Below, piece by piece: positions 57,176-64,000 of a DNA stretch of 64,000 nucleotides. Position 1 is the stretch's first letter; every line of letters starts with the position of its first letter. The translations under genes and the position numbers were made by a program. The notes beneath the pieces are model-generated. The model made no database searches and was not told where the DNA came from. It was given only the letters and a program-made list of their open reading frames with translations. Origin of the DNA: DAOUBF01 sp034432795 (GTDB lineage Bacteria; Chloroflexota; Anaerolineae; DSLN01); the NCBI GenBank assembly GCA_034432795.1, contig DAOUBF010000052.1, positions 62,001-126,000 of the forward strand, written 5' to 3'.

Positions 57176-58549
57176 ATGACCGAGTCAACCAGATTCCTGC
57201 TCAGTGAGAAGGACATCCCGCAGGCCTGGTACAACATCCTGCCGGACCTGCCCCGGCCCCTGCCGCCGGTGCTGCATCCGGTCACCCGCCAGCCTGTCGG
57301 GCCAGACGATCTGGCTCCCCTGTTCCCCATGGCGCTCATTATGCAGGAGGTCAGCCAGGAGCGCTATATTGAAATCCCGGAGCCGATCCGCGACATCTAC
57401 CGGCTCTGGCGCCCCACGCCGCTGATCCGCGCCCGGCGGCTGGAGCAGGCCCTGGATACGCCCGCCCATATTTATTACAAGTACGAAGGCGTCAGCCCGG
57501 TCGGCTCGCATAAGCCCAACACGGCTGTGGCCCAGGCCTTCTACAACAAGCAAGAGGGCGTCCAGGGCCTGACCACCGAGACCGGCGCGGGGCAGTGGGG
57601 CAGCGCCCTGGCCATGGCCTGCAACTTCTTCAACCTGGAGTGCCATATCTACATGGTCAAGGTCTCCTATCAGCAGAAGCCCTATCGCCGCATCTTGATG
57701 GAGACCTTTGGCGCCCAGGTCACCCCCAGCCCATCGGAGAAGACCAACTCCGGGCGCGCGGTTTTGGCCGAGAACCCCGACTCGCCCGGCTCGCTGGGCA
57801 TCGCTATCAGCGAAGCGGTGGAGGCAGCGGCCACCAGCGGCGGCAAGTACAAGTACAGCCTGGGCAGCGTGCTCAACCACGTGCTCATGCACCAGACCGT
57901 CGTGGGCCTGGAGGCCATGAAGCAGATGGAGATGGCGGGCGAATACCCCGACATCCTGGTGGGCTGCATCGGCGGCGGCTCCAACTTCTCCGGCCTGGTC
58001 CTCCCCTTTGTCCGCGAAAAGATCGTGAACGGCAAGCCCACGCGCATCATCGCCGTGGAGCCGATGGCCTGCCCCAGCCTGACCAAGGGGGTGTACGCCT
58101 TTGACTACGGCGACACCGCCGGCATCGCCCCTATCGCTAAGATGTACACGCTGGGCCACACCTTTGTCCCGCCGGGCATCCACGCGGGCGGCCTGCGCTA
58201 TCACGGCATGGCGCCCATCGTGTGCGAACTCTACGACCAGGGCATCATTGAGGCGGTGGCTGTGCACCAACGGCCCGTGTTCCAGGCGGCGGTGGACTTC
58301 GCCCGTGCTGAGGGCATCATCCCCGCGCCGGAGTCGGCGCACGCGGTCAAGGTGGCCATTGACGAGGCTCTCCAGGCCAAAGCGGAAGGGACAAAGAAGG
58401 TTATCCTGTTCAACCTGAGCGGCCACGGCCATTTTGATCTGCAGGCCTACGATGAGTTCCTGCATGGGCGGTTAGAGGACTACGAGTACCCCGCCGAGAA
58501 GGTCCAGGAGGCCATGCAGCACCTGCCCCAGGTGGAGTTAGTGGCGTAG
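57176..58549 (+). CDS. trpB: Tryptophan synthase beta-like enzyme, TrpB2 type
   Basis: PLP enzyme that joins indole and serine to tryptophan. At 457 residues with an N-terminal extension and the motif YYKYEGVSPVGSHKPNTAVA (PLP Lys in SHKPN), TETGAGQWGSALAMAC and GCIGGGSNFSGLVLP, it belongs to the TrpB2 group that works without TrpA. ATG 57176 is chosen (GAGGAGGAG 5 bp upstream). No other trp gene is nearby, so it may scavenge indole or deaminate serine; linkage to nar looks incidental. Confidence 0.92.
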   Translation: MTESTRFLLSEKDIPQAWYNILPDLPRPLPPVLHPVTRQPVGPDDLAPLFPMALIMQEVSQERYIEIPEPIRDIYRLWRPTPLIRARRLEQALDTPAHIYYKYEGVSPVGSHKPNTAVAQAFYNKQEGVQGLTTETGAGQWGSALAMACNFFNLECHIYMVKVSYQQKPYRRILMETFGAQVTPSPSEKTNSGRAVLAENPDSPGSLGIAISEAVEAAATSGGKYKYSLGSVLNHVLMHQTVVGLEAMKQMEMAGEYPDILVGCIGGGSNFSGLVLPFVREKIVNGKPTRIIAVEPMACPSLTKGVYAFDYGDTAGIAPIAKMYTLGHTFVPPGIHAGGLRYHGMAPIVCELYDQGIIEAVAVHQRPVFQAAVDFARAEGIIPAPESAHAVKVAIDEALQAKAEGTKKVILFNLSGHGHFDLQAYDEFLHGRLEDYEYPAEKVQEAMQHLPQVELVA

Positions 58550-58573
58550 GGGCACGGCGCGCCGTGCTCCTAC
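58546..58573 (+). repeat. GTAGGGGC palindrome (family B) after trpB2
   Basis: GTAGGGGCACGGCG is followed by CGCCGTGCTCCTAC, self-complementary over 28 bp with one mismatch. It contains the trpB2 stop codon (TAG) and could act as a terminator stem. Confidence 0.82.
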
Positions 58574-58612
58574 GCAGAGGGGGCAGGGGCATCCCGCCTT
58601 AACCGCCTGCCG

Positions 58613-59440
58613 ATGATCATAGACTTTCATCTCCATGTCGCGCGCTACGTGGACATGCTGCCCTGGACGCGCGAGTGGATTAGCCGTGCCTATCCGCCAG
58701 GGGAACTGGAAGCCTACCTGAAGGCAACGCTGACGACCGAGGGGCTGCGGGCGCTCTTGCGCGACAACGGCCTGGACTATGCCGTCCTGCTGGCCGAACT
58801 GAATCCGCTGTCGTCCAGCGTGGTCACCAACGAGTTCGTGGCCGCGCTCTGCCAGGGCGAGCCGCGCCTGATCCCCTTCGCCTCCATCAATCCCTTCCTG
58901 ACCACCGACCTGGTGGCCGAACTGGACCGGCTGGTGGGCGACCTGGGCTTTCGCGGGGTGAAGCTCTACCCGCCCTACCAGCACTTCTATCCCAACGATA
59001 GCCGCCTGTATCCGCTGTATGCGCGAGCGCAGGCGCTGGGGCTGCCGATCATGTTCCACACCGGCTCGTCGGTGTTCAAGGGCGTCCGGCTGAAATACGC
59101 CGACCCGTTACTCCTGGATGACGTGGCTGCGGATTTCCCTGAGCTGAAGATCGTCATGGCCCATTCGGGACGAGGAGTCTGGTACAACCAGGCCTTTCTC
59201 CTGGCCCGGCTGCACCCCAACGTGTACATGGAGGTCTCCGGCCTGCCGCCCCATAAGCTGCTGGACTACTTCCCCGACCTGGAGCGGCTGGCCGATAAGG
59301 TGATCTTCGGCTCGGACTGGCCGGAGGTGCGGGACATCCACCGTAATATTGAGGCGATTCGGGCGCTGCCGCTGCGCGACGACACCAAGGACAAGATTCT
59401 GGGGTTGAACGCAGCCCGTGTCCTGGGGCTATTGGAATAA
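58613..59440 (+). CDS. Amidohydrolase-2 family metal-dependent hydrolase
   Basis: A 275-residue TIM-barrel hydrolase of the ACMSD-like (amidohydrolase 2) group. Metal-site residues are His6 and His8 in DFHLH, a His in PIMFHTGSS near 147, a His in VMAHSGRG near 183, and the final Asp in FGSDWPEV near 230. FRGVKLYPPYQHF near 104 is typical. It could be a decarboxylase or hydrolase; the substrate is unknown. It converges on a Crp/Fnr gene with one base between the stop codons. Confidence 0.87.
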   Translation: MIIDFHLHVARYVDMLPWTREWISRAYPPGELEAYLKATLTTEGLRALLRDNGLDYAVLLAELNPLSSSVVTNEFVAALCQGEPRLIPFASINPFLTTDLVAELDRLVGDLGFRGVKLYPPYQHFYPNDSRLYPLYARAQALGLPIMFHTGSSVFKGVRLKYADPLLLDDVAADFPELKIVMAHSGRGVWYNQAFLLARLHPNVYMEVSGLPPHKLLDYFPDLERLADKVIFGSDWPEVRDIHRNIEAIRALPLRDDTKDKILGLNAARVLGLLE

Positions 59441-59441
59441 T

Positions 59442-60128
59442 CTACCCCGCCTGGTGGATCCTCTCCAGCCCGGCGCGGTCAAGGACCACAATGCCCTCAG
59501 GGCGCTGGGCGATCAGCCCCTGCTGCTCCAGCCGCTTGAGCGCACGCACGACCACCTCGCGGGCCGTGCCCACCAGGGCGGCCAGGTCCTTCTTGCTCAG
59601 GCGGCGGCCGGAGGGGACGCCACCAGGGACAACCACCCCATCGGGCCGGGCATAGGCCAGCAACACGCCCGCCAGCCGGGCCGATACCTGCTTGAAGGCC
59701 AGGTCGTTGACGTGCGTGGCGTATTGACGTAATTGCCCGGCGACCAGGTGCAACATCGCCAGACGCAGTGCCGGGCTACGCGCCAGCAGCCGCTGTGCCT
59801 CGGCCAGCGCGATCGTGTACAGCACCACCGGCGTCGCCGCACGGGCGGTGACGATATGCGGGCCATCATCCAGGAGTGGGGTGGCATCCAGCACGTCGCC
59901 TGGCCCCAACAGCGCCAGGATGTGCAGCTTCGCCGGGCCAGCCTGGTAAAGCTTCACCTGGCCGGAGCGCACCAGGTGCAGATGGGTGCAGGCCTCGCCC
60001 GCCTGGAAGATCACCGCCCGTGCGCGGTAATGGCACTCCTGGGCAGCGCAGGCCAGCGCCTCCAGATCGCTCTGGCTCAGGCCCTGAAGAAGCGGGAAGC
60101 TGCGCAGCGACTCACTGGTGATGGGCAT
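59442..60128 (-). CDS. Crp/Fnr-family transcription regulator 1
   Basis: A 228-residue regulator. The cyclic-nucleotide-binding-type barrel spans about 10-125 (FPLLQGLSQSDLEALACAAQ, GEACTHLHLVRSGQVKLYQA); the DNA-binding helix-turn-helix is near 172-205 (LSKKDLAALVGTAREVVVRA with LKRLEQQGLI). It lacks the four N-terminal cysteines of FNR, so it does not bind an FNR-type cluster; Cys27, Cys32 and Cys47 are scattered. Its own upstream region carries a TGTGACTTAAGTCC site in activator position. Confidence 0.92.
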   Translation of the reverse strand: MPITSESLRSFPLLQGLSQSDLEALACAAQECHYRARAVIFQAGEACTHLHLVRSGQVKLYQAGPAKLHILALLGPGDVLDATPLLDDGPHIVTARAATPVVLYTIALAEAQRLLARSPALRLAMLHLVAGQLRQYATHVNDLAFKQVSARLAGVLLAYARPDGVVVPGGVPSGRRLSKKDLAALVGTAREVVVRALKRLEQQGLIAQRPEGIVVLDRAGLERIHQAG

Positions 60129-60163
60129 AGCATTCCCTATATAGACGCAGTCAGTCGCAGATT

Positions 60164-60252
60164 CCCCCCACCTTAGCCCTCCCCCACAGAGGGGGGAGGG
60201 GCCATTCCCTCCCCCTGGATGGAGGAGGGTCAGGGAGGGGGTGTCAGTTCAG
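60164..60252 (-). repeat. Composite G-rich repeat, family A, copy upstream of Crp/Fnr gene 1
   Basis: On the minus strand: GACACCCCCTCCCTGACCCT, CCAGGGGGAGGGAATGGCCC, CTCTGTGGGGGAGGGCTAAG and GTGGGGGG. Same block order as 19744-19880. Confidence 0.85.
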
Positions 60253-60285
60253 TTGGGCGCAATAAATTGCGCCTCTATACAGACC

Positions 60286-60328
60286 ACTGTAGCCGCTCAA
60301 GGGGGCAGAGACCAGGACTTAAGTCACA
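60286..60328 (-). promoter_or_regulatory. Crp/Fnr-type activator site and promoter of regulator gene 1
   Basis: On the minus strand TGTGACTTAAGTCCTG (60328-60313) is followed by 21 bp and the -10-like TACAGT (60291-60286). This places the motif centre at -41.5. It begins right after the stop codon of regulator gene 2, about 185 bp before the ATG of gene 1. Confidence 0.68.
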
Positions 60329-61006
60329 CTAGATCAGGCGCTCCAGCCTGGCGCGGTCACGGATCACAATGTGACGGCCCCGGGCCTCAATCGCACCGAC
60401 CCGTTCCAGGCGCGAGAGGGCGCGCGTCACCACCTCGCGCACGCTACCGATCAGGGCAGCCAGTTCGTTCTGGCTCATGTCCAGATCAACCTCAATACCG
60501 CTTTCAGTGCGGATGCCGTTCTCATCGGCATAGGCGAGAAGCACCTCGGCCAGCCGCGACAGGGCGCATTTAAAGGCCAGGCCCTCCACCAGTCCGGCCA
60601 GGTGGCGCAGGCGGCCGGCGAAGACCCTGAGCAACGCCTGAGCCGCCTCCGGTCGGCGCTCGGCCAGCATCAGCGCCTCGGCCTGGCCCAAAAAGCCCAA
60701 CCTGACCTCGTCCACCGCCTGAGCGGTCGCCGGGTTGGTCTCGCCATCAAACAGAGGACAGGCGCCGAAGCAGATGCGCGGCTGCATCAGGCAGAGCACC
60801 TGCTCCTTGCCCTGTGGCGACATCTTGTAAATCTTGACGCGCCCGCTGAGGACAAAGAACAGGCCGGGATTGGACTCGCCCTCCAGGAAGATGATCGCGC
60901 CTGGCGGATAGGTGCGCTCAATCATCAGGCCGGCCACCTCGCTCAGTTCGTCCCGGCTGAACTGCGTGAAAAACGGGATAGATTCCAATGTGGTGGGCGC
61001 GATCAC
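60329..61006 (-). CDS. Crp/Fnr-family transcription regulator 2
   Basis: A 225-residue regulator with the sensory barrel (LESIPFFTQFSRDELSEVAG, GESNPGLFFVLSGRVKIYKM) and helix-turn-helix (DMSQNELAALIGSVREVVTR with ALSRLERVGAI). In place of the usual PGDxFGExxLFDG turn it has QPRICFGACPLFDGE with Cys residues before and inside, preceded by another Cys (VLCLM), so a metal, heme or thiol-based signal is possible. GTG 61006 is chosen because it gives normal length; in-frame ATGs at 61078 and 61102 would add leader-like sequence. It is divergent from the Rrf2 gene. Confidence 0.88.
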   Translation of the reverse strand: MIAPTTLESIPFFTQFSRDELSEVAGLMIERTYPPGAIIFLEGESNPGLFFVLSGRVKIYKMSPQGKEQVLCLMQPRICFGACPLFDGETNPATAQAVDEVRLGFLGQAEALMLAERRPEAAQALLRVFAGRLRHLAGLVEGLAFKCALSRLAEVLLAYADENGIRTESGIEVDLDMSQNELAALIGSVREVVTRALSRLERVGAIEARGRHIVIRDRARLERLI

Positions 61007-61110
61007 GATTAGCCCCCGACGGCAGCCAACGAACCCGACCCTCCGGGCACAGTGTGCCCAGCGACCAATAACAATCATAGTCCCGGACGCCGGTTTCGTC
61101 AACCCAAAAG

Positions 61111-61153
61111 TGTGACTTTAGTCCATGCCAGCAGGGGAAGAACCCATTATGAT
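61111..61153 (+). promoter_or_regulatory. Crp/Fnr-type activator site and promoter of the Rrf2 gene
   Basis: TGTGACTTTAGTCCAT (61111-61126), 21 bp, then -10 TATGAT (61148-61153). The centre of the motif falls at -41.5 from the predicted start at about 61160. Same spacing as at 60286-60328. Confidence 0.72.
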
Positions 61154-61200
61154 GGGAGACAAATTTGGTCTAAATAGGATGGATTCCCAGGAGGTGGACG

Positions 61201-61692
61201 ATGCAACTGAGCAGACGCGGAGATTATGGCCTGCGGCTGGTCCTGGAACTGGCCCTGGCGCCATCAGGTGAGTTTGTCCCGGCGGCGACCATTGCCGAGA
61301 AACAGGACATCCCTCTGGCCTTTCTGGGCAAGATCATCAACCAGCTTGTCGTTGCCGGGCTGGTGCGCACGCAACGCGGCGCCAGGGGAGGGGTGACCCT
61401 GACCCGCTCCCCGGCGGACATCTCCCTCCTGGACGTAGTGGAGGCGCTGGAAGGGCCATTGCTCTTAAACACCTGCCTGCGCGCCCCCGGCACATGCCAG
61501 CGCGACATCTTCTGCCCGATCTACACGGCCTGGGGGCAGGCCCAGGCCGCCCTGGTGCAATCCCTGCGCACCACCACCTTTGACGCCCTGGCGGATCAGG
61601 CCCGGCAACTGGCGGCAGCGCAGGAGAGGCGAGATAACCGCAGGCGCCGCAGCCGCCGCCCCCCAGCAGCGACCACCGTCGCGCGGGCTTAG
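61201..61692 (+). CDS. Rrf2-family Fe-S regulator (IscR/NsrR-like)
   Basis: A 163-residue regulator with an N-terminal winged helix (LSRRGDYGLRLVLELALA, then IPLAFLGKIINQLVVAGLVR and TQRGARGGVTLTR). Cluster ligands are Cys92, Cys99 and Cys105, almost the IscR positions (92, 98, 104) with one extra residue between the first two. This fits a 2Fe-2S or 4Fe-4S sensor, possibly of NO or O2 given the nar neighbourhood. The C-terminal tail is Arg-rich. GGAGGTGG precedes ATG 61201. Confidence 0.9.
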   Translation: MQLSRRGDYGLRLVLELALAPSGEFVPAATIAEKQDIPLAFLGKIINQLVVAGLVRTQRGARGGVTLTRSPADISLLDVVEALEGPLLLNTCLRAPGTCQRDIFCPIYTAWGQAQAALVQSLRTTTFDALADQARQLAAAQERRDNRRRRSRRPPAATTVARA

Positions 61693-61712
61693 ACGGAATT
61701 TCAGTGCGCCTA

Positions 61713-61740
61713 TTGACAAATTCGCGATTTGTGCTATACT
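61713..61740 (+). promoter_or_regulatory. Strong sigma-70-type promoter of paaX
   Basis: TTGACA (61713-61718), 16-bp spacer, TATACT (61735-61740) with an extended -10 TG. The predicted start is near 61747, inside the first arm of an operator-like inverted repeat. Confidence 0.8.
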
Positions 61741-61790
61741 GATATATGTCACTTTCAAAACGCTATACTCAGATTGTGACATATATCACA
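61741..61790 (+). promoter_or_regulatory. Operator-like inverted repeats downstream of the paaX promoter
   Basis: GATATATGTCAC (61741-61752) and GTGACATATATC (61776-61787) are perfect 12-bp inverted arms 23 bp apart. The second arm is part of TGTGACATATATCACA (61775-61790), a match to the Crp/Fnr pattern TGTGA-N6-TCACA. Placed at and after the start of transcription, they suggest repression, by PaaX itself or a Crp/Fnr protein. Confidence 0.68.
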
Positions 61791-61849
61791 TTTCAAACGC
61801 CATGATCAACAGGCGACATGCACATTGAAGGGGCGGGACGGGCATACGG

Positions 61850-62728
61850 ATGGCGCCACGCACGCAAGACCTGATCTTCACACTTTACGGCGATTACATC
61901 CACCGCCGGGGCGGTGAGGCCTGGACAGGCGGCCTGATCCGCTTGATGGATTGCCTGGGGGCCTCGGAGCAGGCCGTGCGCTCGGCGCTCTCGCGCATGG
62001 TGCGCCGGGGCTGGCTCACCGTGCGCCATGAGGGCCGCTTTAGCTTCCACTCGCTCACCCCACGGGGCCGCAAGCTCATGGCGGAAGGCGAGCAACGCAT
62101 CTTCCACCCCCGCCACGAGCCTTGGGATGGCCGCTGGTGTGTCCTGACCTATTCCATCCCCGAATCCCAACGCCATCTGCGCGACCGGCTGCGCCAGCGG
62201 CTGATCTGGCTGGGCTTCGGCATGCTCAACGCCGCCACCTGGATCTCCCCCCGCGATTTGCGCGCCGAGCTGGACGACGTGATTGAGAGCTTACGTATCC
62301 GCCCCTACGTGGAGATCTTCATCGGCCAGCGCCTCAGCCGCAACGATGACCGCGAACTGGTGGCCCGCTGCTGGAACCTGGACGCGCTGAATCGCGCCTA
62401 CGCGGACTTCATCGCCAAATACGCCCCAGGCCCGACCCATCTGGTCGCCCGCCGCGCCGATGGGAGCGCCTGTACTGAGGGCGCGGCCTTCGCCATCCGC
62501 TTCTGGGTGGTGCACGATTATCGCTCCCTGCCCTACGTAGACCCCAACCTGCCGCCTGAACTCCTGCCCGACAACTGGTTGGGCCAGCAGGCGGCCCAGT
62601 TGCTGCACGAGTATCACGATCTCCTGGCCGAGCCCGCGAATGCCTTTGTGGACCACGCGCTCGCCTGGCCCCCGCCAGATCAGGAGGTCAAGGAGGCGCG
62701 CCACCATGTGGCCCTGGCCGCCAGGTAA
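61850..62728 (+). CDS. paaX: PaaX-family transcriptional repressor
   Basis: Aryl-CoA-responsive regulator like PaaX, which represses phenylacetate catabolism until phenylacetyl-CoA binds. The 292 residues start with the winged helix (RTQDLIFTLYGDYIHRRGGE, ASEQAVRSALSRMVRRGWLT), then WDGRWCVLTYSIPESQRHLR and the C-terminal dimer/ligand domain with NLPPELLPDNWLGQQA. All match the family. The ligand here might be an aryl- or alicyclic-CoA, given the ring-hydrolase-like gene downstream. A strong terminator follows. Confidence 0.93.
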   Translation: MAPRTQDLIFTLYGDYIHRRGGEAWTGGLIRLMDCLGASEQAVRSALSRMVRRGWLTVRHEGRFSFHSLTPRGRKLMAEGEQRIFHPRHEPWDGRWCVLTYSIPESQRHLRDRLRQRLIWLGFGMLNAATWISPRDLRAELDDVIESLRIRPYVEIFIGQRLSRNDDRELVARCWNLDALNRAYADFIAKYAPGPTHLVARRADGSACTEGAAFAIRFWVVHDYRSLPYVDPNLPPELLPDNWLGQQAAQLLHEYHDLLAEPANAFVDHALAWPPPDQEVKEARHHVALAAR

Positions 62729-62776
62729 AGCCTGGATCACATCCGCAGGGCAGTTACGGGAAGCTGCCCTCCCAGA

Positions 62777-62813
62777 CGCCAGCCGCGAACTTCGCGGCTG
62801 GCGTTTTTATTTG
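62777..62813 (+). terminator. Strong rho-independent terminator after paaX
   Basis: CGCCAGCCGCGAA (62777-62789) and TTCGCGGCTGGCG (62791-62803) are perfect 13-bp complements (the tip unpairs to form the loop), followed by TTTTTATTTG. Confidence 0.95.
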
Positions 62814-62821
62814 AGCAATCA

Positions 62822-62834
62822 GACCGATTTAGTC
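62822..62834 (+). promoter_or_regulatory. GAC-N7-GTC motif upstream of the crotonase gene
   Basis: GACCGATTTAGTC lies 27 bp before the start codon. A similar GACAAATTTGGTC (61158-61170) lies in the Rrf2 leader. The pattern resembles short inverted sites of Rrf2-type regulators, but two copies are thin evidence. Confidence 0.35.
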
Positions 62835-62860
62835 CGGTTTATTCCGTGAGGAGGTACACT

Positions 62861-63922
62861 ATGGGCTACTTTGAGCCTCGCCCGGCGGAGAGCTACGACT
62901 TCAAGGACATCCTGTACGACAAACGCGATTGGGTGGCGCGCATCACTATCAACCGCCCGCACGCCTACAACGCCTACGCCACGCCGACGCTTGTAGAACT
63001 GGCGACCGCCTTCCAGGACGCCGCCTTTGATGATAGCGTCGCCGTTGTGGTGTACACCGGCGCCGGTGACCGGGCCTTCTGCACTGGCGGCGACGTCAAA
63101 GAGTATGCCGCGCAGTACACCACCGCGCCGCGCCATTACTGGAAGTACATGGGCCTGTTCAAGGCCTATATTGAGAGCATCCTGAACTGCGGCAAACCGG
63201 TCATCGCCCGGCTCAACGGCATGGCCGTCGGCGGCGGCAACGAGTCGCACCTGGCCTGCGATCTCTCCATCATGGCGGAACATGCCTACATCGGCCAGGT
63301 GGGCACGGGCGTGGGCAGTGTCGCCTGCGGCGGCGCCACCCAATGGCTGCCGCTCTTCGTTGGCGACCGCCGGGCGCGGCAGATGCTCCTGCTCAACGAG
63401 CGCATCCCCGCGTATCAGGCGCTGGAGTGGGGCCTGGTCAATCAGGTCGTCCCCTCGGTCGTGAAAGAGGGGGCCTTCATTGAGCACGCCACGCCGGAGC
63501 AGATCGCCTGGGCGCAGAAGGGCGAGAACGGCTATCGCATTGACCTGAGCCGCCTGGACCAGGCGGTGGACGAGATGTGCCAGCGGCTGCTGAATAAGTT
63601 CGCCGAGTGCACGCGCTATACCAAGCAACACACCAACTTCTGGAAAGACCTGGCCTGGCACCAGACCATCGGCCACGCCCGCGACTGGCTGGCGGTGCAC
63701 TACACCTCCTGGGAGCCGCTGGAGGGGATGCGCGCCTTCGTGGAGAAGCGCCCGGCGGACTACGTTGGGCTGCGCCGCCGCGCCGCCGAGGGCGGTTCCA
63801 GCGAGTTCGTCTGGGGGCCATACACGCAGACCTGTCCGAGTTGCGGCGCGGGCCTCCTCCCCGCAGCGTTTGAATACTGCGGGCTGTGCGGCGCCGCGCT
63901 CAATGGAGCTAAAGCCCCATGA
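62861..63922 (+). CDS. BamA/Oah-like enoyl-CoA hydratase-family hydrolase with C-terminal zinc ribbon
   Basis: A 353-residue crotonase-fold enzyme. The oxyanion-hole segments are GDRAFCTGGDVKEYA near 70 and LNGMAVGGGNESHLACDLS near 120. The overall pattern, including YWKYMGLFKAYIESILNCGK and RARQMLLLNERIPAYQALEW, is close to 6-oxocyclohex-1-ene-1-carbonyl-CoA hydrolase (BamA/Oah), which opens the ring in anaerobic benzoyl-CoA degradation. A C-terminal CPSC...CGLC pair (about 325-346) forms a zinc ribbon not usual in that enzyme. ATG 62861 has GAGGAGGT 5 bp upstream. The exact substrate is not certain. The next crotonase gene overlaps by ATGA. Confidence 0.82.
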   Translation: MGYFEPRPAESYDFKDILYDKRDWVARITINRPHAYNAYATPTLVELATAFQDAAFDDSVAVVVYTGAGDRAFCTGGDVKEYAAQYTTAPRHYWKYMGLFKAYIESILNCGKPVIARLNGMAVGGGNESHLACDLSIMAEHAYIGQVGTGVGSVACGGATQWLPLFVGDRRARQMLLLNERIPAYQALEWGLVNQVVPSVVKEGAFIEHATPEQIAWAQKGENGYRIDLSRLDQAVDEMCQRLLNKFAECTRYTKQHTNFWKDLAWHQTIGHARDWLAVHYTSWEPLEGMRAFVEKRPADYVGLRRRAAEGGSSEFVWGPYTQTCPSCGAGLLPAAFEYCGLCGAALNGAKAP

Positions 63923-64000
63923 ACGCGTTTGAGTTCATCCAGTGGCAGATTGAAGATGGCGTGGCCCGGCTGACGCTTAACCGGCCCCCGCTCAACATCC
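63919..64000 (+). CDS. Enoyl-CoA hydratase/isomerase, N-terminal fragment (cut by window edge)
   Basis: The first 27 codons are visible (IQWQIEDGVARLTLNRPPLN), matching the universal start of the crotonase family (V-A-x-L-T-L-N-R-P). It is coupled to the preceding gene through an ATGA overlap, so the two enzymes probably act in one CoA-ester pathway. Confidence 0.82.
   Translation, partial: MNAFEFIQWQIEDGVARLTLNRPPLNI

Noticed and set aside
59442..61006. Canonical oxygen-sensing FNR among the two Crp/Fnr genes
   Set aside because: Neither protein has the four-cysteine 4Fe-4S arrangement of FNR.
61158..62834. GAC-N7-GTC as a defined Rrf2 operator
   Set aside because: Only two imperfect copies with an AT core; too little to claim more than a weak candidate, so only one copy is listed as a low-confidence feature.

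Overview
The window (about 65 % GC by eye) looks like a chromosomal segment of a flagellated, monoderm-type, probably thermophilic Chloroflexota (Anaerolineae/Thermoflexia-like). The evidence is indirect: L- and P-ring genes (flgH, flgI) are absent from a large flagellar cluster, a sortase and an LPXTG-type substrate lie inside that cluster, FliW-CsrA and FlaG are present, and palindromic repeats are scattered even inside genes. No 16S gene is present, so the taxonomy is inference.

Layout. 1-3.3 kb: the 3' end of a formate dehydrogenase alpha subunit, a DUF971 gene, tRNA-Ser(GGA), and a minus-strand operon (nuclease-fold-like protein, hpt, SDR). 3.7-6.1 kb: a large BNR-repeat lipoprotein. 6.4-19.7 kb: flagellar block 1 (fliR-flhB-zinc-ribbon-flhA-flhF-TM protein-fliA-LPETG protein-flgF-flgG, then flgM-flgN-flgK-flgL-fliW-csrA-SH3 lipoprotein). 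20.0-27.3 kb: a surface-glycan island (NDP-sugar epimerase, phosphodiesterase-like protein, a 1274-aa methyltransferase/GT/TPR/GT protein, a second GT), probably for flagellin modification. 27.6-47.6 kb: flagellar block 2 (flagellin-fliS-fliD-flaG-FlaG-like-sortase-glycosidase-like-flgC-fliE-fliF-fliG-fliH-fliI-fliJ-slt-flgB-fliK-flgD-flagellar operon protein-flgE-fliK-like-flhX). 47.7-59.4 kb: nitrate respiration (diheme cytochrome c, narG, inverted DUF433 gene, narH, narJ, narI, narK), then trpB2 and an amidohydrolase. 59.4-61.7 kb: two Crp/Fnr regulators and an Rrf2 Fe-S regulator. 61.8-64 kb: PaaX, a BamA-like enoyl-CoA hydratase-family hydrolase and the start of another crotonase.

How it works together. 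fliM, fliN, fliP, fliQ, fliL, motAB and flhG are not here and must be elsewhere if the flagellum works. Control is unusually legible. A sigma-28 promoter matching the consensus at every position precedes flgM. The flagellin leader has a hairpin with GGA in its loop and a CsrA-like site over its Shine-Dalgarno, matching the fliW-csrA pair nearby. Three promoters (fliR block, glycan island, glycosidase-flgC block) and the flagellin promoter carry arrays of TTT(T/C)ACGCC at exactly 11-bp period placed against the -35. That looks like a response-regulator regulon and is the most novel signal I see. A second motif, TGTGACTnnAGTCC, lies at the activator position of promoters for the nar operon, one Crp/Fnr gene and the Rrf2 gene.

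A third theme is invasion by at least seven families of short palindromic repeats. Many sit in frame inside flhF, fliW, fliK, narG, narJ, the cytochrome, the glycosyltransferase, the glycosidase and the transglycosylase, and they add disordered peptide segments.
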